64,000 nucleotides of DNA, from assembly GCF_025642135.1 (NCBI RefSeq), contig NZ_CP106793.1, positions 3,848,001 through 3,912,000 on the forward strand. Reading direction: 5' to 3'. This document shows positions 1 to 8,801 of this stretch, one piece after another. Each line of letters starts with the position of its first letter. Positions within the stretch are counted from its first letter, which is position 1. Position numbers and translations under genes: made by a program. The notes under the pieces are model-generated. The model was not told the DNA's origin and made no database searches. It saw nothing but the letters and a program-made list of their open reading frames with translations. Source of the DNA: Streptomyces cynarae. Its GTDB lineage: Bacteria > Actinomycetota > Actinomycetes > Streptomycetales > Streptomycetaceae.

Positions 1-37
1 GGTCGGCGGTGCGGAACGCCTTGTTCGGGTGAGCGAG

Positions 38-46
38 TTGTCCACA
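38..46. promoter_or_regulatory. single DnaA-box-like nonamer
   Basis: The nonamer TTGTCCACA matches the Streptomyces DnaA box. Only one copy was seen here, so it is not an origin; it may be a titration or regulatory site or chance. Confidence 0.25.
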
Positions 47-139
47 ACCGCGGAGTAACCCACAGCCGTCCGCGGCCTCCACCGCGAAGCGTCATCGTGG
101 ATCGCGACCCGATCACTCGCGACACAGGTGGTGACCAGC

Positions 140-715
140 ATGCCCCGCATCTCCCCCTCCGCCCCCCAGCCCTACGCGGCGGTCCCGGCACCCACGTACC
201 CGCCCGCCGGCCTCTCCCCGCGTTCCGACACGCCTCCCACCTGTACCGTGCCGCACTTCGCTCCCGTACGGGTGCGAGGAGGGCGGCAGCGGTTGCGGCG
301 GGTGGTGCGGTGCCGGAGGCGGGCCGTGGCCGCAGGACTGGCCGTCACCGCTGCCGCGCTCGTCGCCGCGGGGCCCGGCGGGTCCGAGGGCGCACGCGGA
401 CATCCGGACACCGGGGACCGCCCGACCGCGGCGGCCGTACGGGAGCCGCACCCGGTGGAGACGGTGACGGCGCCCGTGCGGATCGCGGACGCGGCTACCG
501 TGCGGCTGTTGCGGCCCGGCGACCGCGTCGACGTGATCGCGGCCGACGGTGGCGGCGAGGCCAGGGTCGTCGCGGCCGGGGCCCGGGTGACGCGGGTGCC
601 CGATGTCGATCCGACGGAGAACGGCGCCCTGCTGGTGCTGTCCGTGCCGCGCCCCACGGCCGCGCGCCTGGCCGGCGCCGGCGCCACCTCACGGCTGGCG
701 GTGACGCTGTGCTGA
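140..715 (+). CDS. SAF/RcpC-CpaB-like secreted or membrane-anchored protein
   Basis: About 191 aa from ATG 140; in-frame GTG codons at 128 and 131 are alternative starts. A basic stretch rich in Arg near residues 45-65 precedes one hydrophobic Ala/Val segment (signal peptide or anchor). The C-terminal part contains a SAF-like segment (VRLLRPGDRVDVIAA) followed by a hydrophobic ending, as in RcpC/CpaB-type Flp pilus assembly proteins. Such a gene commonly precedes mscL in Streptomyces (from memory). No other pilus genes are nearby, so a pilus role is not supported. The family assignment is a motif-level inference. Confidence 0.75.
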   Translation: MPRISPSAPQPYAAVPAPTYPPAGLSPRSDTPPTCTVPHFAPVRVRGGRQRLRRVVRCRRRAVAAGLAVTAAALVAAGPGGSEGARGHPDTGDRPTAAAVREPHPVETVTAPVRIADAATVRLLRPGDRVDVIAADGGGEARVVAAGARVTRVPDVDPTENGALLVLSVPRPTAARLAGAGATSRLAVTLC

Positions 716-865
716 GCCCGGCCCTGTTTCACACTGCGGGCGACCGCGCCGCGCCGAGCCCGGTCCCCCTCCTCAGGGCATGCGGCTGGACAGCCGTGGT
801 ACGCCCTGCCGTAGGTTGCGGAGCTGTTCGTTCCGAAGCGTGTGCAGTCGAGAAGGGTCCCAGTG

Positions 866-1336
866 GTGAGCGAGATCAGAGTGCCGGGCGTCCTGCAGGG
901 CTTCAAGGCCTTCCTGATGCGTGGAAACGTCGTCGACCTGGCGGTCGCGGTGGTCATCGGTGCCGCCTTCACCGGCATCGTGAACTCCGTGGTGAAGGGC
1001 GTCATCAGCCCGGTCGTGGGTGCGCTCGGCACCAAGAGCCTGGACGGCTACAGCTCCTGTCTGAAGGGACCGTGCACGGGCACCGGCGCCGACGCGACGG
1101 GCGTCCGCATACTCTGGGGCTCGGTCCTCGGCGCCACGCTCAACTTCGTGATCACCGCCGCCGTCGTCTACTTCCTGATGGTCCTGCCCATGTCCAAGTT
1201 CCTGGCCCGGCAGGAGGCCCGCCGCAAGGCCAAGCACGGCACCAGGGACGTGTCCGAGGTGACCGAGCTGGAGGTGCTCGAGGAGATCCGCGACGCCCTC
1301 CTCGCGCAGCGCAGCCCGAACCGGACCGACGCCTGA
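866..1336 (+). CDS. mscL: large-conductance mechanosensitive channel MscL
   Basis: 156 aa, the usual MscL length. The start is GTG 866 (or GTG 863), because the ribosome-binding site AGAAGGG lies at 851-857; a further in-frame GTG at 842 would place that site inside the gene. The N-terminal helix and TM1 (residues about 12-45, with the family signature FLMRGNVVDLAVAVVIGAAF) are followed by a periplasmic loop with two cysteines (about residues 64-69), TM2 (about 80-108) and a charged cytoplasmic helix. It opens under membrane tension to release solutes during hypo-osmotic shock. It appears monocistronic or downstream of the CpaB-like gene. Confidence 0.97.
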   Translation: MSEIRVPGVLQGFKAFLMRGNVVDLAVAVVIGAAFTGIVNSVVKGVISPVVGALGTKSLDGYSSCLKGPCTGTGADATGVRILWGSVLGATLNFVITAAVVYFLMVLPMSKFLARQEARRKAKHGTRDVSEVTELEVLEEIRDALLAQRSPNRTDA

Positions 1337-1397
1337 CGGACGCCAAGACGCACCGCGGGATGCAGGACAGTGCCCACAACGGGCCCTGTGACGGCTC

Positions 1398-1604
1398 TCA
1401 CAGGTGGTGGGGCGGCTTCTCATCCAGGAACCGCGCCAGATCGGCAGCGCTGTCACCGCTCGGGCGGGGCCGCTCGCCCCATCCCTGGTCCGTGTCGTCC
1501 GACGACTGCGTGGTCAGCGGGTCGTCGAAGACCAGGGCGTCCTTGGGCTCGGGCTTCGCATCCCGCGGTTCGCGGTCGGGGTTGGACGTCGGGGTGGCGC
1601 TCAT
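1398..1604 (-). CDS. small acidic hypothetical protein (68 aa)
   Basis: 68 aa starting MSATPTSNPD, highly acidic and low complexity, ending in FLDEKPPHHL, with no membrane segment. The sequence is coherent and Streptomyces-like (DALVFDDPL, GWGERPRPSGDSAADLARFL). It lies convergent to mscL and upstream of the divergent P1 peptidase. Function unknown; probably a cytoplasmic conserved protein. Confidence 0.7.
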   Translation of the reverse strand: MSATPTSNPDREPRDAKPEPKDALVFDDPLTTQSSDDTDQGWGERPRPSGDSAADLARFLDEKPPHHL

Positions 1605-1745
1605 GGCCCCAGCGTACGTCTCCGGTGGACCAGGACGTGGCGTCGCGGCCTCGCAGACCGGGGCGCTCACCACGGGGTGACACCGACGGGGCGGATTTCT
1701 GCGGCGCGGTGTCACGACCGGCGCGCGGCGAAGGATCATGGGTCC

Positions 1746-2783
1746 ATGACACGTGACGCTCTGACAGATGTCGCCGGTCTGCGCGTGGGTCACGCCACAC
1801 GGATCGGGGACGGCTGGCTCACCGGCACCACGGTCGTCCTGGCTCCGGAGGGCGGCGCGGTCGCGGCGGTCGACGTGCGCGGGGGCGGACCCGGCACGAA
1901 GGAGACGGACGCGCTCGATCCACGCAACCTGGTGCAGAAGGTCGAGGCGGTCGTCCTGACCGGGGGCAGCGCCTACGGGCTCGACGCGGCGTCGGGCGTC
2001 ATGGCCTGGCTGGAGGACCACGGCCGCGGGGTGCGGGTGGGCCCCGATCCGTCACACGTGGTGCCGGTCGTGCCGGCCGCCTGCGTCTTCGACCTGGGGC
2101 GCGGCGGTGACTTCAGGGCCCGCCCGGACGCGGCCATGGGCCGGGCGGCGGTCGAGGCGGCGGCCGCGAGCGAGCCGGGCGCGCCCGTGGCGGAGGGCTG
2201 CGTGGGCGCGGGCACCGGCGCGACGGTCGGACCGCTCAAGGGCGGTGTCGGCACCGCGAGCACCGTGCTGGACTCGGGGATCACGGTGGGCGCCCTGGTG
2301 GTGTGCAACGCGGTGGGCTCGGCGACGGACCCGGAGACGGGCGCGCTGTACGGGGAGTTGGTCCAGGGCCGGGTCGGGCGTCCGGCGCGGGAGGTGCACG
2401 AGGCCGCGCGGCGAAGGCTCGCCGAAACCGCCGCGCACCTCGCGCGCCCGCCGCTGAACACGACCCTCGCCGTGGTCGCGACCGACGCCGACCTCACCAA
2501 GGCGCAGGCGCAGAAGCTCGCAGGCGTGGCGCACGACGGTCTCGCGCGCGCCGTGCGGCCGGCGCACCTGCTGCACGACGGGGACACGGTGTTCGCGCTG
2601 GCGACCGGCGCCCGTCCGCTCGCCGCCACGGATCCCCTCGCGCTGAACGAGGTGCTGGCGGCGGGCGCGGACCTCGTGACGCGCGCGATCGTACGGGCGG
2701 TGCGCGCCGCAGAGTCGGTGGACGGACCGGGCGGGGCGTGGCCGTCGTACGGGGAGTTGTACGGCGCGGCAGAGACGATATGA
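1746..2783 (+). CDS. P1 family peptidase (DmpA/BapA-type N-terminal nucleophile aminopeptidase)
   Basis: 345 aa from ATG 1746, preceded by AAGGATC at 1731. It begins TDVAGLRVGHAT, the hallmark start of Peptidase_S58 (P1/DmpA) proteins. The glycine-rich block GCVGAGTGATVGPLKGGVG in the middle corresponds to the region that is autoprocessed in this family of L-aminopeptidase/D-amidases; the exact nucleophile was not assigned. The C-terminal half has the expected motif NTTLAVVATDADLTKAQ. No signal peptide, so it is cytoplasmic. A small GGCC-GAAA-GGCC hairpin lies just downstream (2800-2811). Confidence 0.92.
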   Translation: MTRDALTDVAGLRVGHATRIGDGWLTGTTVVLAPEGGAVAAVDVRGGGPGTKETDALDPRNLVQKVEAVVLTGGSAYGLDAASGVMAWLEDHGRGVRVGPDPSHVVPVVPAACVFDLGRGGDFRARPDAAMGRAAVEAAAASEPGAPVAEGCVGAGTGATVGPLKGGVGTASTVLDSGITVGALVVCNAVGSATDPETGALYGELVQGRVGRPAREVHEAARRRLAETAAHLARPPLNTTLAVVATDADLTKAQAQKLAGVAHDGLARAVRPAHLLHDGDTVFALATGARPLAATDPLALNEVLAAGADLVTRAIVRAVRAAESVDGPGGAWPSYGELYGAAETI

Positions 2784-2958
2784 CGGGAGGGCATGAGAGG
2801 CCGAAAGGCCCCGGGGTGGCGGGCGATTGTCCCGGTTCTGTCACGTGAGGGCGTGCGGCGTGGCGGAGGGGAACCCTTCAGCGCGGCGTTCGCTCTCTTT
2901 CCACGTACACGAGCGGATCACGCAACCGAACGCACAGCCCGACGACCTGGAGAAGCCT

Positions 2959-4182
2959 GTGACAACGCCGGACATGCGAGCGCGGCGCGCGCTGGGGGCC
3001 TGTGCCGCCCTGGTGGTCGGCGCCCTGACCCTCACCGCCTGCGGCGGCAGCGCCACGGCCGACAACGACAAGGGCGGCAAGGACTCCCAGGAGTCCGCCA
3101 AGGTGTCCGCCGCCAGGATCACCATCTCCGCCAAGGACGGTTCGACCGGCGCGTCGATCAACACCACCGGAGTGAAGGTCAGCGACGGGAAGCTGACCCA
3201 GGTGAAGATGACGGCGGCCGGAACCGGCACCGCGGTGCCGGGGGAGATCTCCGCGGACGGGACGACCTGGAAGCCGAAGGAGCAGCTGGACCGCGGGACG
3301 AAGTACCAGATCTCGGCCACCGCCAAGGACGCCGACAACCGGGTCGCCGCCGCCAACTCCATCTTCACCACGGTCACTCAGGCGGGCAGCTTCATCGGCA
3401 CGTACACGCCCGACGACGGGGCGACGGTCGGTGTCGGTATGCCGGTGTCCTTCACGTTCGACAAGGCGATCACCGACAGGAAGGCCGTGCAGTCGCACAT
3501 CACGGTGACGTCCAGCAGCGGCCAGCAGGTGGTGGGGCACTGGTTCGACGCGCAGCGCCTGGACTTCCGGCCCGAGGAGTACTGGAAGGCCGGCTCCAAG
3601 GTCACGATGAAGATCGACCTGGACGGTGTGGCGGGCGCGAACGGCCTCCGCGGTGTGCAGAAGAAGACCGTCACGTTCACCATCGGGCGCTCCCAGGTCT
3701 CCACGGTCGACGTGAAGACCCAGACCATGACGGTCGTGCGGGACGGCAGGACCATCAAGACGATTCCCGTGTCGACCGGCAGCCCGCAGCACACGACGTA
3801 CAACGGGCAGATGGTGATCTCGGAGAAGTTCCCGCAGACGCGCATGAACAGCCGGACGGTCGGCCTCGGCGGCGAGTACAACATCCCGGACGTGCCGCAC
3901 GCGATGCGGCTGACGACCTCCGGGACCTTCATCCACGGCAATTACTGGTACAACCAGGGCAACCCGCCCTTCGGCCGTGAGGGCACCAGCCACGGCTGCG
4001 TCGGCATGCAGGACGTGCAGGGCGCGCAGGGGAACACGATCGCCAAGTGGTTCTACGACAACTCGCTCATCGGTGACGTCGTGGTCGTCGAGCACTCCCC
4101 CGACACGACGGTCGCACCGGACAACGGCCTCAACGGCTGGAACATGCCGTGGAGCGAGTGGACCACCGGAAGCACGGTGTGA
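2959..4182 (+). CDS. lipoprotein L,D-transpeptidase (Ig-like plus YkuD domains)
   Basis: 407 aa from GTG 2959, with ribosome-binding site GGAGAAG at 2949-2955. It has a lipoprotein signal peptide with lipobox L-T-A-C28. Residues about 50-280 form two Ig-like domains, as in mycobacterial LdtMt2-type enzymes, followed by a YkuD domain with catalytic motif His326 (HGNYW) and SHGC with Cys347. It makes 3-3 cross-links in peptidoglycan on the outer face of the membrane. The tail (NMPWSEW) is typical of the actinobacterial enzymes. Target of beta-lactams of the carbapenem class. Confidence 0.95.
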   Translation: MTTPDMRARRALGACAALVVGALTLTACGGSATADNDKGGKDSQESAKVSAARITISAKDGSTGASINTTGVKVSDGKLTQVKMTAAGTGTAVPGEISADGTTWKPKEQLDRGTKYQISATAKDADNRVAAANSIFTTVTQAGSFIGTYTPDDGATVGVGMPVSFTFDKAITDRKAVQSHITVTSSSGQQVVGHWFDAQRLDFRPEEYWKAGSKVTMKIDLDGVAGANGLRGVQKKTVTFTIGRSQVSTVDVKTQTMTVVRDGRTIKTIPVSTGSPQHTTYNGQMVISEKFPQTRMNSRTVGLGGEYNIPDVPHAMRLTTSGTFIHGNYWYNQGNPPFGREGTSHGCVGMQDVQGAQGNTIAKWFYDNSLIGDVVVVEHSPDTTVAPDNGLNGWNMPWSEWTTGSTV

Positions 4183-4375
4183 CCAGCCGCGCGATCAGCC
4201 CCATGAGCTGCCCTTCTTCCAGAGGCATATGACAGCGGATCAGGCCTCGCGGGAACATGCCGTGCGGCCCGTCCGTTTTCCCACCGTGGGTTTTCCCGGT
4301 TCTCGGGCACGAAGTCCGAGCAAGGGGCTACGGTATGCACCCACAAGGTGACATGCAGCAACGCCGGGAGAAACC

Positions 4376-5167
4376 TTGAGCGTTCCGTACGAGACGGCAG
4401 CGTACGAGCCGGCCGGGTCGCCGGAGTCCCCTGAGGAGCACCTCGCGCGACTCCTCGGCCGCGCCCTGAACTCCTTCGAGCTGCCCGACGAGACGATCGG
4501 GTGCCTGGACTGCGCGCTGGCGTACGACAGTTCACTGCACTCCGCGCACCACAGCGCGGGGCTGCACCGCGAGACCTACCGGCACACCTGGCTGCTCGCG
4601 GACGGCACGGCCGTCACCCTGTGGGAACTCGTCCACAACACGGCGCCGGGCGGCCATCTCGAGCACGAGGTGTACGTGGACGCGGAGGAGCTGCGCACCG
4701 CCACGGCCCGGCTCCCGCTGTCATCGGACACACCGGACTTCGAACTGCCGGTGCCGGCACAGCTGCCTCAGGTCCCCGAGCCCCGTCACGCCTACGTGCC
4801 CGACGACTCGGCGGACCACGCGCGCCGGCTGCTGCGCCGGGCGGAGAACCCGGACCGGCCGGGCGTGGACCTGTCGACGTTACTGCTGGACTCGGCCTTC
4901 GCGCACGAGATCACGCAGGCGTTCGGGCGGCCGCCCCGGGCCGGTCAGGCGGGGGCGGCGCTGTGCTTCTCGCTGTACGAGCACGCGTTCCTGCTGCAGG
5001 ACGGCAGGGAGCTGTCCCTGTGGGAGGTCGAGCACACGGCGACACCGGACGGCCGGCACATGTGCGAGGTGTACGCGACCGAAGAGGCGGCCCGGGAGGC
5101 GATGGAGCGCCGCGCGGCGACGCTGGGCCAGCCGACGGACACCGTTCAGCGCCTGCCGGGGAACTAG
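4376..5167 (+). CDS. DUF6227 family protein
   Basis: 263 aa from TTG 4376 behind GGGAG at 4366-4370. The N-terminus (SVPYETAAYEP, then PEEHLARLLGRALNSFELP) matches the Streptomyces-specific DUF6227 family as I recall it. It contains two similar halves, each with an HTWLLADG/HAFLLQDG plus LWELVHN/LWEVEH pattern, suggesting an internal duplication. No membrane segment or signal peptide. Molecular function unknown. The 190 bp upstream hold no other gene. Confidence 0.88.
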   Translation: MSVPYETAAYEPAGSPESPEEHLARLLGRALNSFELPDETIGCLDCALAYDSSLHSAHHSAGLHRETYRHTWLLADGTAVTLWELVHNTAPGGHLEHEVYVDAEELRTATARLPLSSDTPDFELPVPAQLPQVPEPRHAYVPDDSADHARRLLRRAENPDRPGVDLSTLLLDSAFAHEITQAFGRPPRAGQAGAALCFSLYEHAFLLQDGRELSLWEVEHTATPDGRHMCEVYATEEAAREAMERRAATLGQPTDTVQRLPGN

Positions 5168-5430
5168 CTTCCGGGGTGCCCCTGGGAGCGGCCGTCACGG
5201 AAGCGCCGTACCAGGTTGGCGAAAGCGTCCCGTTCGGCAGGGGTGAGGTGGACCGAGTCCCAGTGGGGGGCCGTCCATCGCTGCCGGGGGACACCGCGGA
5301 GGGTTCCGCGCCGGATCACGCCCTTGCGGTACTGGCGGTGCATTTGGAACAGGCCGATCACCCAGAGGCCGGTCGCTACGGCGGCGACGACCACGGAGAC
5401 CACCAGAGGGATCGACTCGTGCGCGGACAT
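5164..5430 (-). CDS. small single-pass membrane protein (88 aa)
   Basis: 88 aa, ATG at 5430 with GGAGG at 5432-5436. One N-terminal membrane segment (about residues 7-28, SIPLVVSVVVAAVATGLWVI) is followed by a basic cytoplasmic tail containing HLTPAERDAFANLVRRFRDG. The last codons overlap the end of the convergent DUF6227 gene by 4 nt. Conserved-looking Streptomyces protein of unknown function. Confidence 0.75.
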   Translation of the reverse strand: MSAHESIPLVVSVVVAAVATGLWVIGLFQMHRQYRKGVIRRGTLRGVPRQRWTAPHWDSVHLTPAERDAFANLVRRFRDGRSQGHPGS

Positions 5431-5569
5431 GCCTCCAGTAGACACCACCAACCGGGCTTCCAGCACCGGACCGTGACCAATCTCGCAGGTGCGACCACTG
5501 TGATGAGTACGACGTCTAAGGCCAGTCGCGGCGAAGACGGGCAAAGGACGAGGTAAGCACGCCAATAAG

Positions 5570-5611
5570 GCGGTTGGGCCGCGCCCCTGTTGAGGGACGC
5601 GGCCCAACCGC
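5570..5611 (-). terminator. rho-independent-type hairpin after fruA
   Basis: Perfect 14-bp arms (5570-5583 and 5598-5611) around a 14-nt loop, 18 nt beyond the fruA stop. It is GC-rich and lacks a T-tract, as is usual for Streptomyces terminators. Confidence 0.85.
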
Positions 5612-5629
5612 GTTGTCACTGCCGCCGGA

Positions 5630-7678
5630 TCAGGCGGCGACGGGCTGCTTGGAGTCACGGGCCGACACCGACGCTTCCGCGGCCTCCTTCGCGGAGCCCT
5701 CGGGGTTCTGCTTGCGCATGCCCTTCAGGATCACCACCAGGGCCGTGGTCACGCACACGCCGGCGACGAGGGCGAGCAGGTAGAGGAACGGGTTGCCGAT
5801 CAGCGGGACCACGAAGATGCCGCCGTGCGGGGCGCGCAGCGTGGCGCCGAAGCCCATCGACAGGGCGCCGGTGATGGCGCCGCCGACCATGGACGAGGGG
5901 ATGACGCGCAGCGGGTCGGCCGCCGCGAACGGGATCGCGCCCTCGGAGATGAAGGAGGCTCCGAGCACCCAGGCGGCCTTGCCGTTCTCGCGCTCGGTGT
6001 GCGTGAAGAGCTTGCCGCGCACGGTGGTGGCCAGCGCCATCGCCAGCGGCGGGACCATACCGGCGGCCATCACCGCGGCCATGATCTTCATCGCGGAGTC
6101 GCTCGGGTTGGAGACCGCGATACCGGCGGTGGCGAAGGTGTACGCGACCTTGTTGACCGGGCCGCCGAGGTCGAAGCACATCATCACGCCGAGCAGGGCG
6201 CCGAGCAGGATGGCGTTGGTGCCGGAGAGGCTGTTCAGCCAGTCGGTCATGCCCTTCTGCGCGGAGGCGATGGGCTTGCCTATCACGACGAACATCAGGA
6301 ACCCGACGATCGCCGAGGAGATCAGCGGGATCACCACCACCGGCATGATGCCGCGCAGCGCCGGCGGGATCTTGACCTTCTGGATCCCCATCACCACGCC
6401 ACCGGCGATGAGGCCGGCCACCAGGCCGCCCAGGAAGCCCGCGTTGATGGTGGACGCGATCATGCCGCCCACGAATCCGGGGACCAGGCCGGGCCTGTCC
6501 GCCATGCCGTAGGCGATGTAGCCCGCCAGGACCGGGACGAGGAAGCCGAACGCCACGGCGCCGATCTGGAACAGCAGCGCCGCCCAGCTGTCCGTCTGCG
6601 TCCACACGAAGTGGTCCATGACGGAGGGCGCCGACTTGATCTTGTAGCCGCCGATCGCGAAGCCGAGGGCGATGAGCAGACCACCCGCGGCGACGAACGG
6701 GACCATGTAGCTCACGCCGGACATCAGCCACTTGCGCAGCTTGGTGCCGTACCCCTCGCCGGACTCGCCGGCGCGCTCCACGGGCGTACCGCCGGTGGCG
6801 GGAGCGGTCACCTCGCCGCGCTCGGCCTTCGCGCGCACCTCGGCGATGAGCTCGGCGGGCCGGTTGATGCCCGCCTTCACGCCCACGTCGACGGTCGGCT
6901 TGCCGGCGAAGCGGTCCTTCTCCCGCACGGGGACGTCATGGGCGAAGATCACCGCGTCCGCCGCCGTGATGACGGCCGGGTCGAGCCGGGTGAAGCCGGC
7001 CGAGCCCTGCGTCTCGACGACGAGTTCGACACCCGCCTCGCGGCCCGCGTTCTCCAGCGACTCGGCGGCCATGTAGGTGTGGGCGATACCGGTCGGGCAG
7101 GAGGTGACGGCGACGATACGGAACGGGCGCCCGTCCGCCTCCTCACCGGCCGCCTCCGAGGAGACGGCGGAGGTGGCGGGCTCCTCGGCCACCGCCGGGG
7201 CCTCGGCCGCAGCCGGAGCCTGAGCCGCCGCGGGAGCCTCGTCGCCGCGGATGAGCGCGGCCGCGGCCGCCGCGTCCTTCACGGACCGCAGCGCGGAGGT
7301 GAACTCGGTGTTCATCAGCTGGCGGGCCAGTGAGGACAGGATCGTCAGGTGCGCGTCGTCCGCGCCCGCCGGGGCGGCGATCAGGAAGATCAGGTCGGCC
7401 GGGCCGTCCGCGGCACCGAAGTCGATGCCCCGGGCGCTGCGCCCGAAGCCGAGGGTCGGCTCGGTGACGTGCTCGCTGCGACAGTGCGGTATGCCGATGC
7501 CGCCGTCGAGGCCGGTCGGCATCTGCGCCTCGCGGGCGGCCACGTCGGCGAGGAAGCCCTCGAGGTCGGTCACCCGGCCCTGGGCCACCATCCGCTCGGC
7601 GAGGGCACGGGCCGCCGCTTCCTTGGTCTCGGCGGACAGGTCGAGGTCGACCAGGTCCGCGGTGATCATCTCGCTCAT
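5630..7678 (-). CDS. fruA: PTS fructose transporter subunit IIABC
   Basis: 682 aa. Domains in order: EIIA (about 1-145, phosphorylated His65 in IGIPHCRSEH), an Ala/Pro/Glu-rich linker (145-183), EIIB (about 185-285, phosphorylated Cys194 in VTSCPTGIAHTYMAAESL), and membrane EIIC (about 320-660, multiple helices, ending in a charged tail). It imports fructose and delivers fructose 1-phosphate using HPr-phosphate. It is the last gene of fruR-fruK-fruA; 169 bp separate it from fruK, and a strong terminator follows. Confidence 0.97.
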   Translation of the reverse strand: MSEMITADLVDLDLSAETKEAAARALAERMVAQGRVTDLEGFLADVAAREAQMPTGLDGGIGIPHCRSEHVTEPTLGFGRSARGIDFGAADGPADLIFLIAAPAGADDAHLTILSSLARQLMNTEFTSALRSVKDAAAAAALIRGDEAPAAAQAPAAAEAPAVAEEPATSAVSSEAAGEEADGRPFRIVAVTSCPTGIAHTYMAAESLENAGREAGVELVVETQGSAGFTRLDPAVITAADAVIFAHDVPVREKDRFAGKPTVDVGVKAGINRPAELIAEVRAKAERGEVTAPATGGTPVERAGESGEGYGTKLRKWLMSGVSYMVPFVAAGGLLIALGFAIGGYKIKSAPSVMDHFVWTQTDSWAALLFQIGAVAFGFLVPVLAGYIAYGMADRPGLVPGFVGGMIASTINAGFLGGLVAGLIAGGVVMGIQKVKIPPALRGIMPVVVIPLISSAIVGFLMFVVIGKPIASAQKGMTDWLNSLSGTNAILLGALLGVMMCFDLGGPVNKVAYTFATAGIAVSNPSDSAMKIMAAVMAAGMVPPLAMALATTVRGKLFTHTERENGKAAWVLGASFISEGAIPFAAADPLRVIPSSMVGGAITGALSMGFGATLRAPHGGIFVVPLIGNPFLYLLALVAGVCVTTALVVILKGMRKQNPEGSAKEAAEASVSARDSKQPVAA

Positions 7679-7847
7679 CGCGGGCTCCTTCGCACGCGTA
7701 TCGCCCGGGGGTTGTCGTGGGCGGTGGTGGGGACGGGGGTGAGGTGAGGTGCTACGGGGAGGGAGGGGGCGGCGGGGCCGGGGAAACCCCGCCTTCGGGT
7801 GGCTGCGGCGAGCGCGAGGGCCCCCTGCCGCCGCGTCGGGTGCGCGC
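7679..7847 (-). other. fruK-fruA intergenic spacer
   Basis: 169 bp of G/C-rich DNA without a convincing ORF. A short GGGG-TTT-CCCC hairpin (minus strand, near 7781-7793) could modulate read-through or mRNA stability between fruK and fruA. No clear separate promoter was recognised. Confidence 0.35.
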
Positions 7848-8801
7848 TCATGAGACGGGCTCCGTCAACACGCGGTCCACGGGTACCTCCGACGTGACGG
7901 TGACGGCGGAGAGGTCGAGGTCGGCGGGGGTCGGCATCACGCTGCCGGGCAGCTGGACCGCCGCGGCGCCATGGGCGACGGCCGAGACCAGGGCCTCCGG
8001 GCCGCTGCCGCCCGCGATCAGGAAACCGGCGAGCGAGGAGTCACCGGCCCCGACGTTGGAGCGTACGGCATCGACGCGGGCGCTGCCGAACCATGTGCCG
8101 GCGGCGTTGACCAGCAGTTGTCCGTCCGCGCCGAGGCTCGCGAGCACGGCGCCCGCGCCCATCGAGCGCAGCTCCTCGGCCGCCTTGGCCGCATCGCCCA
8201 CCGTGACGAGGGGGCGCCCGACGGCCTCCGCGAGTTCCTCGGCGTTCGGCTTCACCACGTCGGGGCGCTCGCGCAGTGCTTCGAGGAGCGCGGGACCGGA
8301 GGTGTCGAGCGCGATCCGGGCGCCCGCGGCGTGGGCACGGGCCACCAGGTCGGCGTACCAGGACGGGGCGAGACCGCGCGGGAGGCTGCCGCAGCAGGTG
8401 ATCCAGGTGGTGTCGGCCGCCTGGTACTGCGCGCGGACCGTCTCCAGGAGGAGTTCGGCCTCGGCGGGGGACAGTTCCGGACCGGGCGCGTTGATCTTGG
8501 TGAGGGTGCCGTCGGGTTCGGCGACCGCGATGTTGGAGCGGGTGACTCCGGTGATCGGGACCGGTGCGACGTCGATGCCCTGGGAGTGCAGCAGGTTGGC
8601 GACGAGGGCGCCCGGCGCACCGCCCAGGGGCAGGACCGCGACCGTGCGCTGCCCGGCGGCCGCGACCGCGCGTGAGACGTTCACTCCCTTGCCGCCCGGG
8701 TCCACCTGTTCCCCGGTGGCCCGGATGACCTCGCCGCGGTCCAGGGACGGGACCTCGTACGTGCGGTCGAGGGAGGGGTTCGGGGTGACGGTGAGAATCA
8801 T
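7848..8801 (-). CDS. fruK: 1-phosphofructokinase (PfkB family)
   Basis: 317 aa. It has the PfkB N-terminal motif (MILTVTPNPSLDRTYEV, then GGKGVNVSRA) and the C-terminal signature NVGAGDSSLAGFL with catalytic base Asp254. It phosphorylates fructose 1-phosphate to fructose 1,6-bisphosphate, feeding PTS-imported fructose into glycolysis. Its ATG overlaps the fruR stop by 4 nt (ATGA at 8798-8801), indicating translational coupling within the fru operon. Confidence 0.97.
   Translation of the reverse strand: MILTVTPNPSLDRTYEVPSLDRGEVIRATGEQVDPGGKGVNVSRAVAAAGQRTVAVLPLGGAPGALVANLLHSQGIDVAPVPITGVTRSNIAVAEPDGTLTKINAPGPELSPAEAELLLETVRAQYQAADTTWITCCGSLPRGLAPSWYADLVARAHAAGARIALDTSGPALLEALRERPDVVKPNAEELAEAVGRPLVTVGDAAKAAEELRSMGAGAVLASLGADGQLLVNAAGTWFGSARVDAVRSNVGAGDSSLAGFLIAGGSGPEALVSAVAHGAAAVQLPGSVMPTPADLDLSAVTVTSEVPVDRVLTEPVS

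Noticed and set aside
38..46. Replication origin near the left edge
   Set aside because: Only a single DnaA-box-like nonamer is present; oriC would show many clustered boxes.
97..1680. Long plus-strand frame (527 codons) across the CpaB-like gene and mscL
   Set aside because: Arg/Gly/Pro-rich shadow of real genes in another frame; the mscL and P1-peptidase frames have motifs and ribosome-binding sites.
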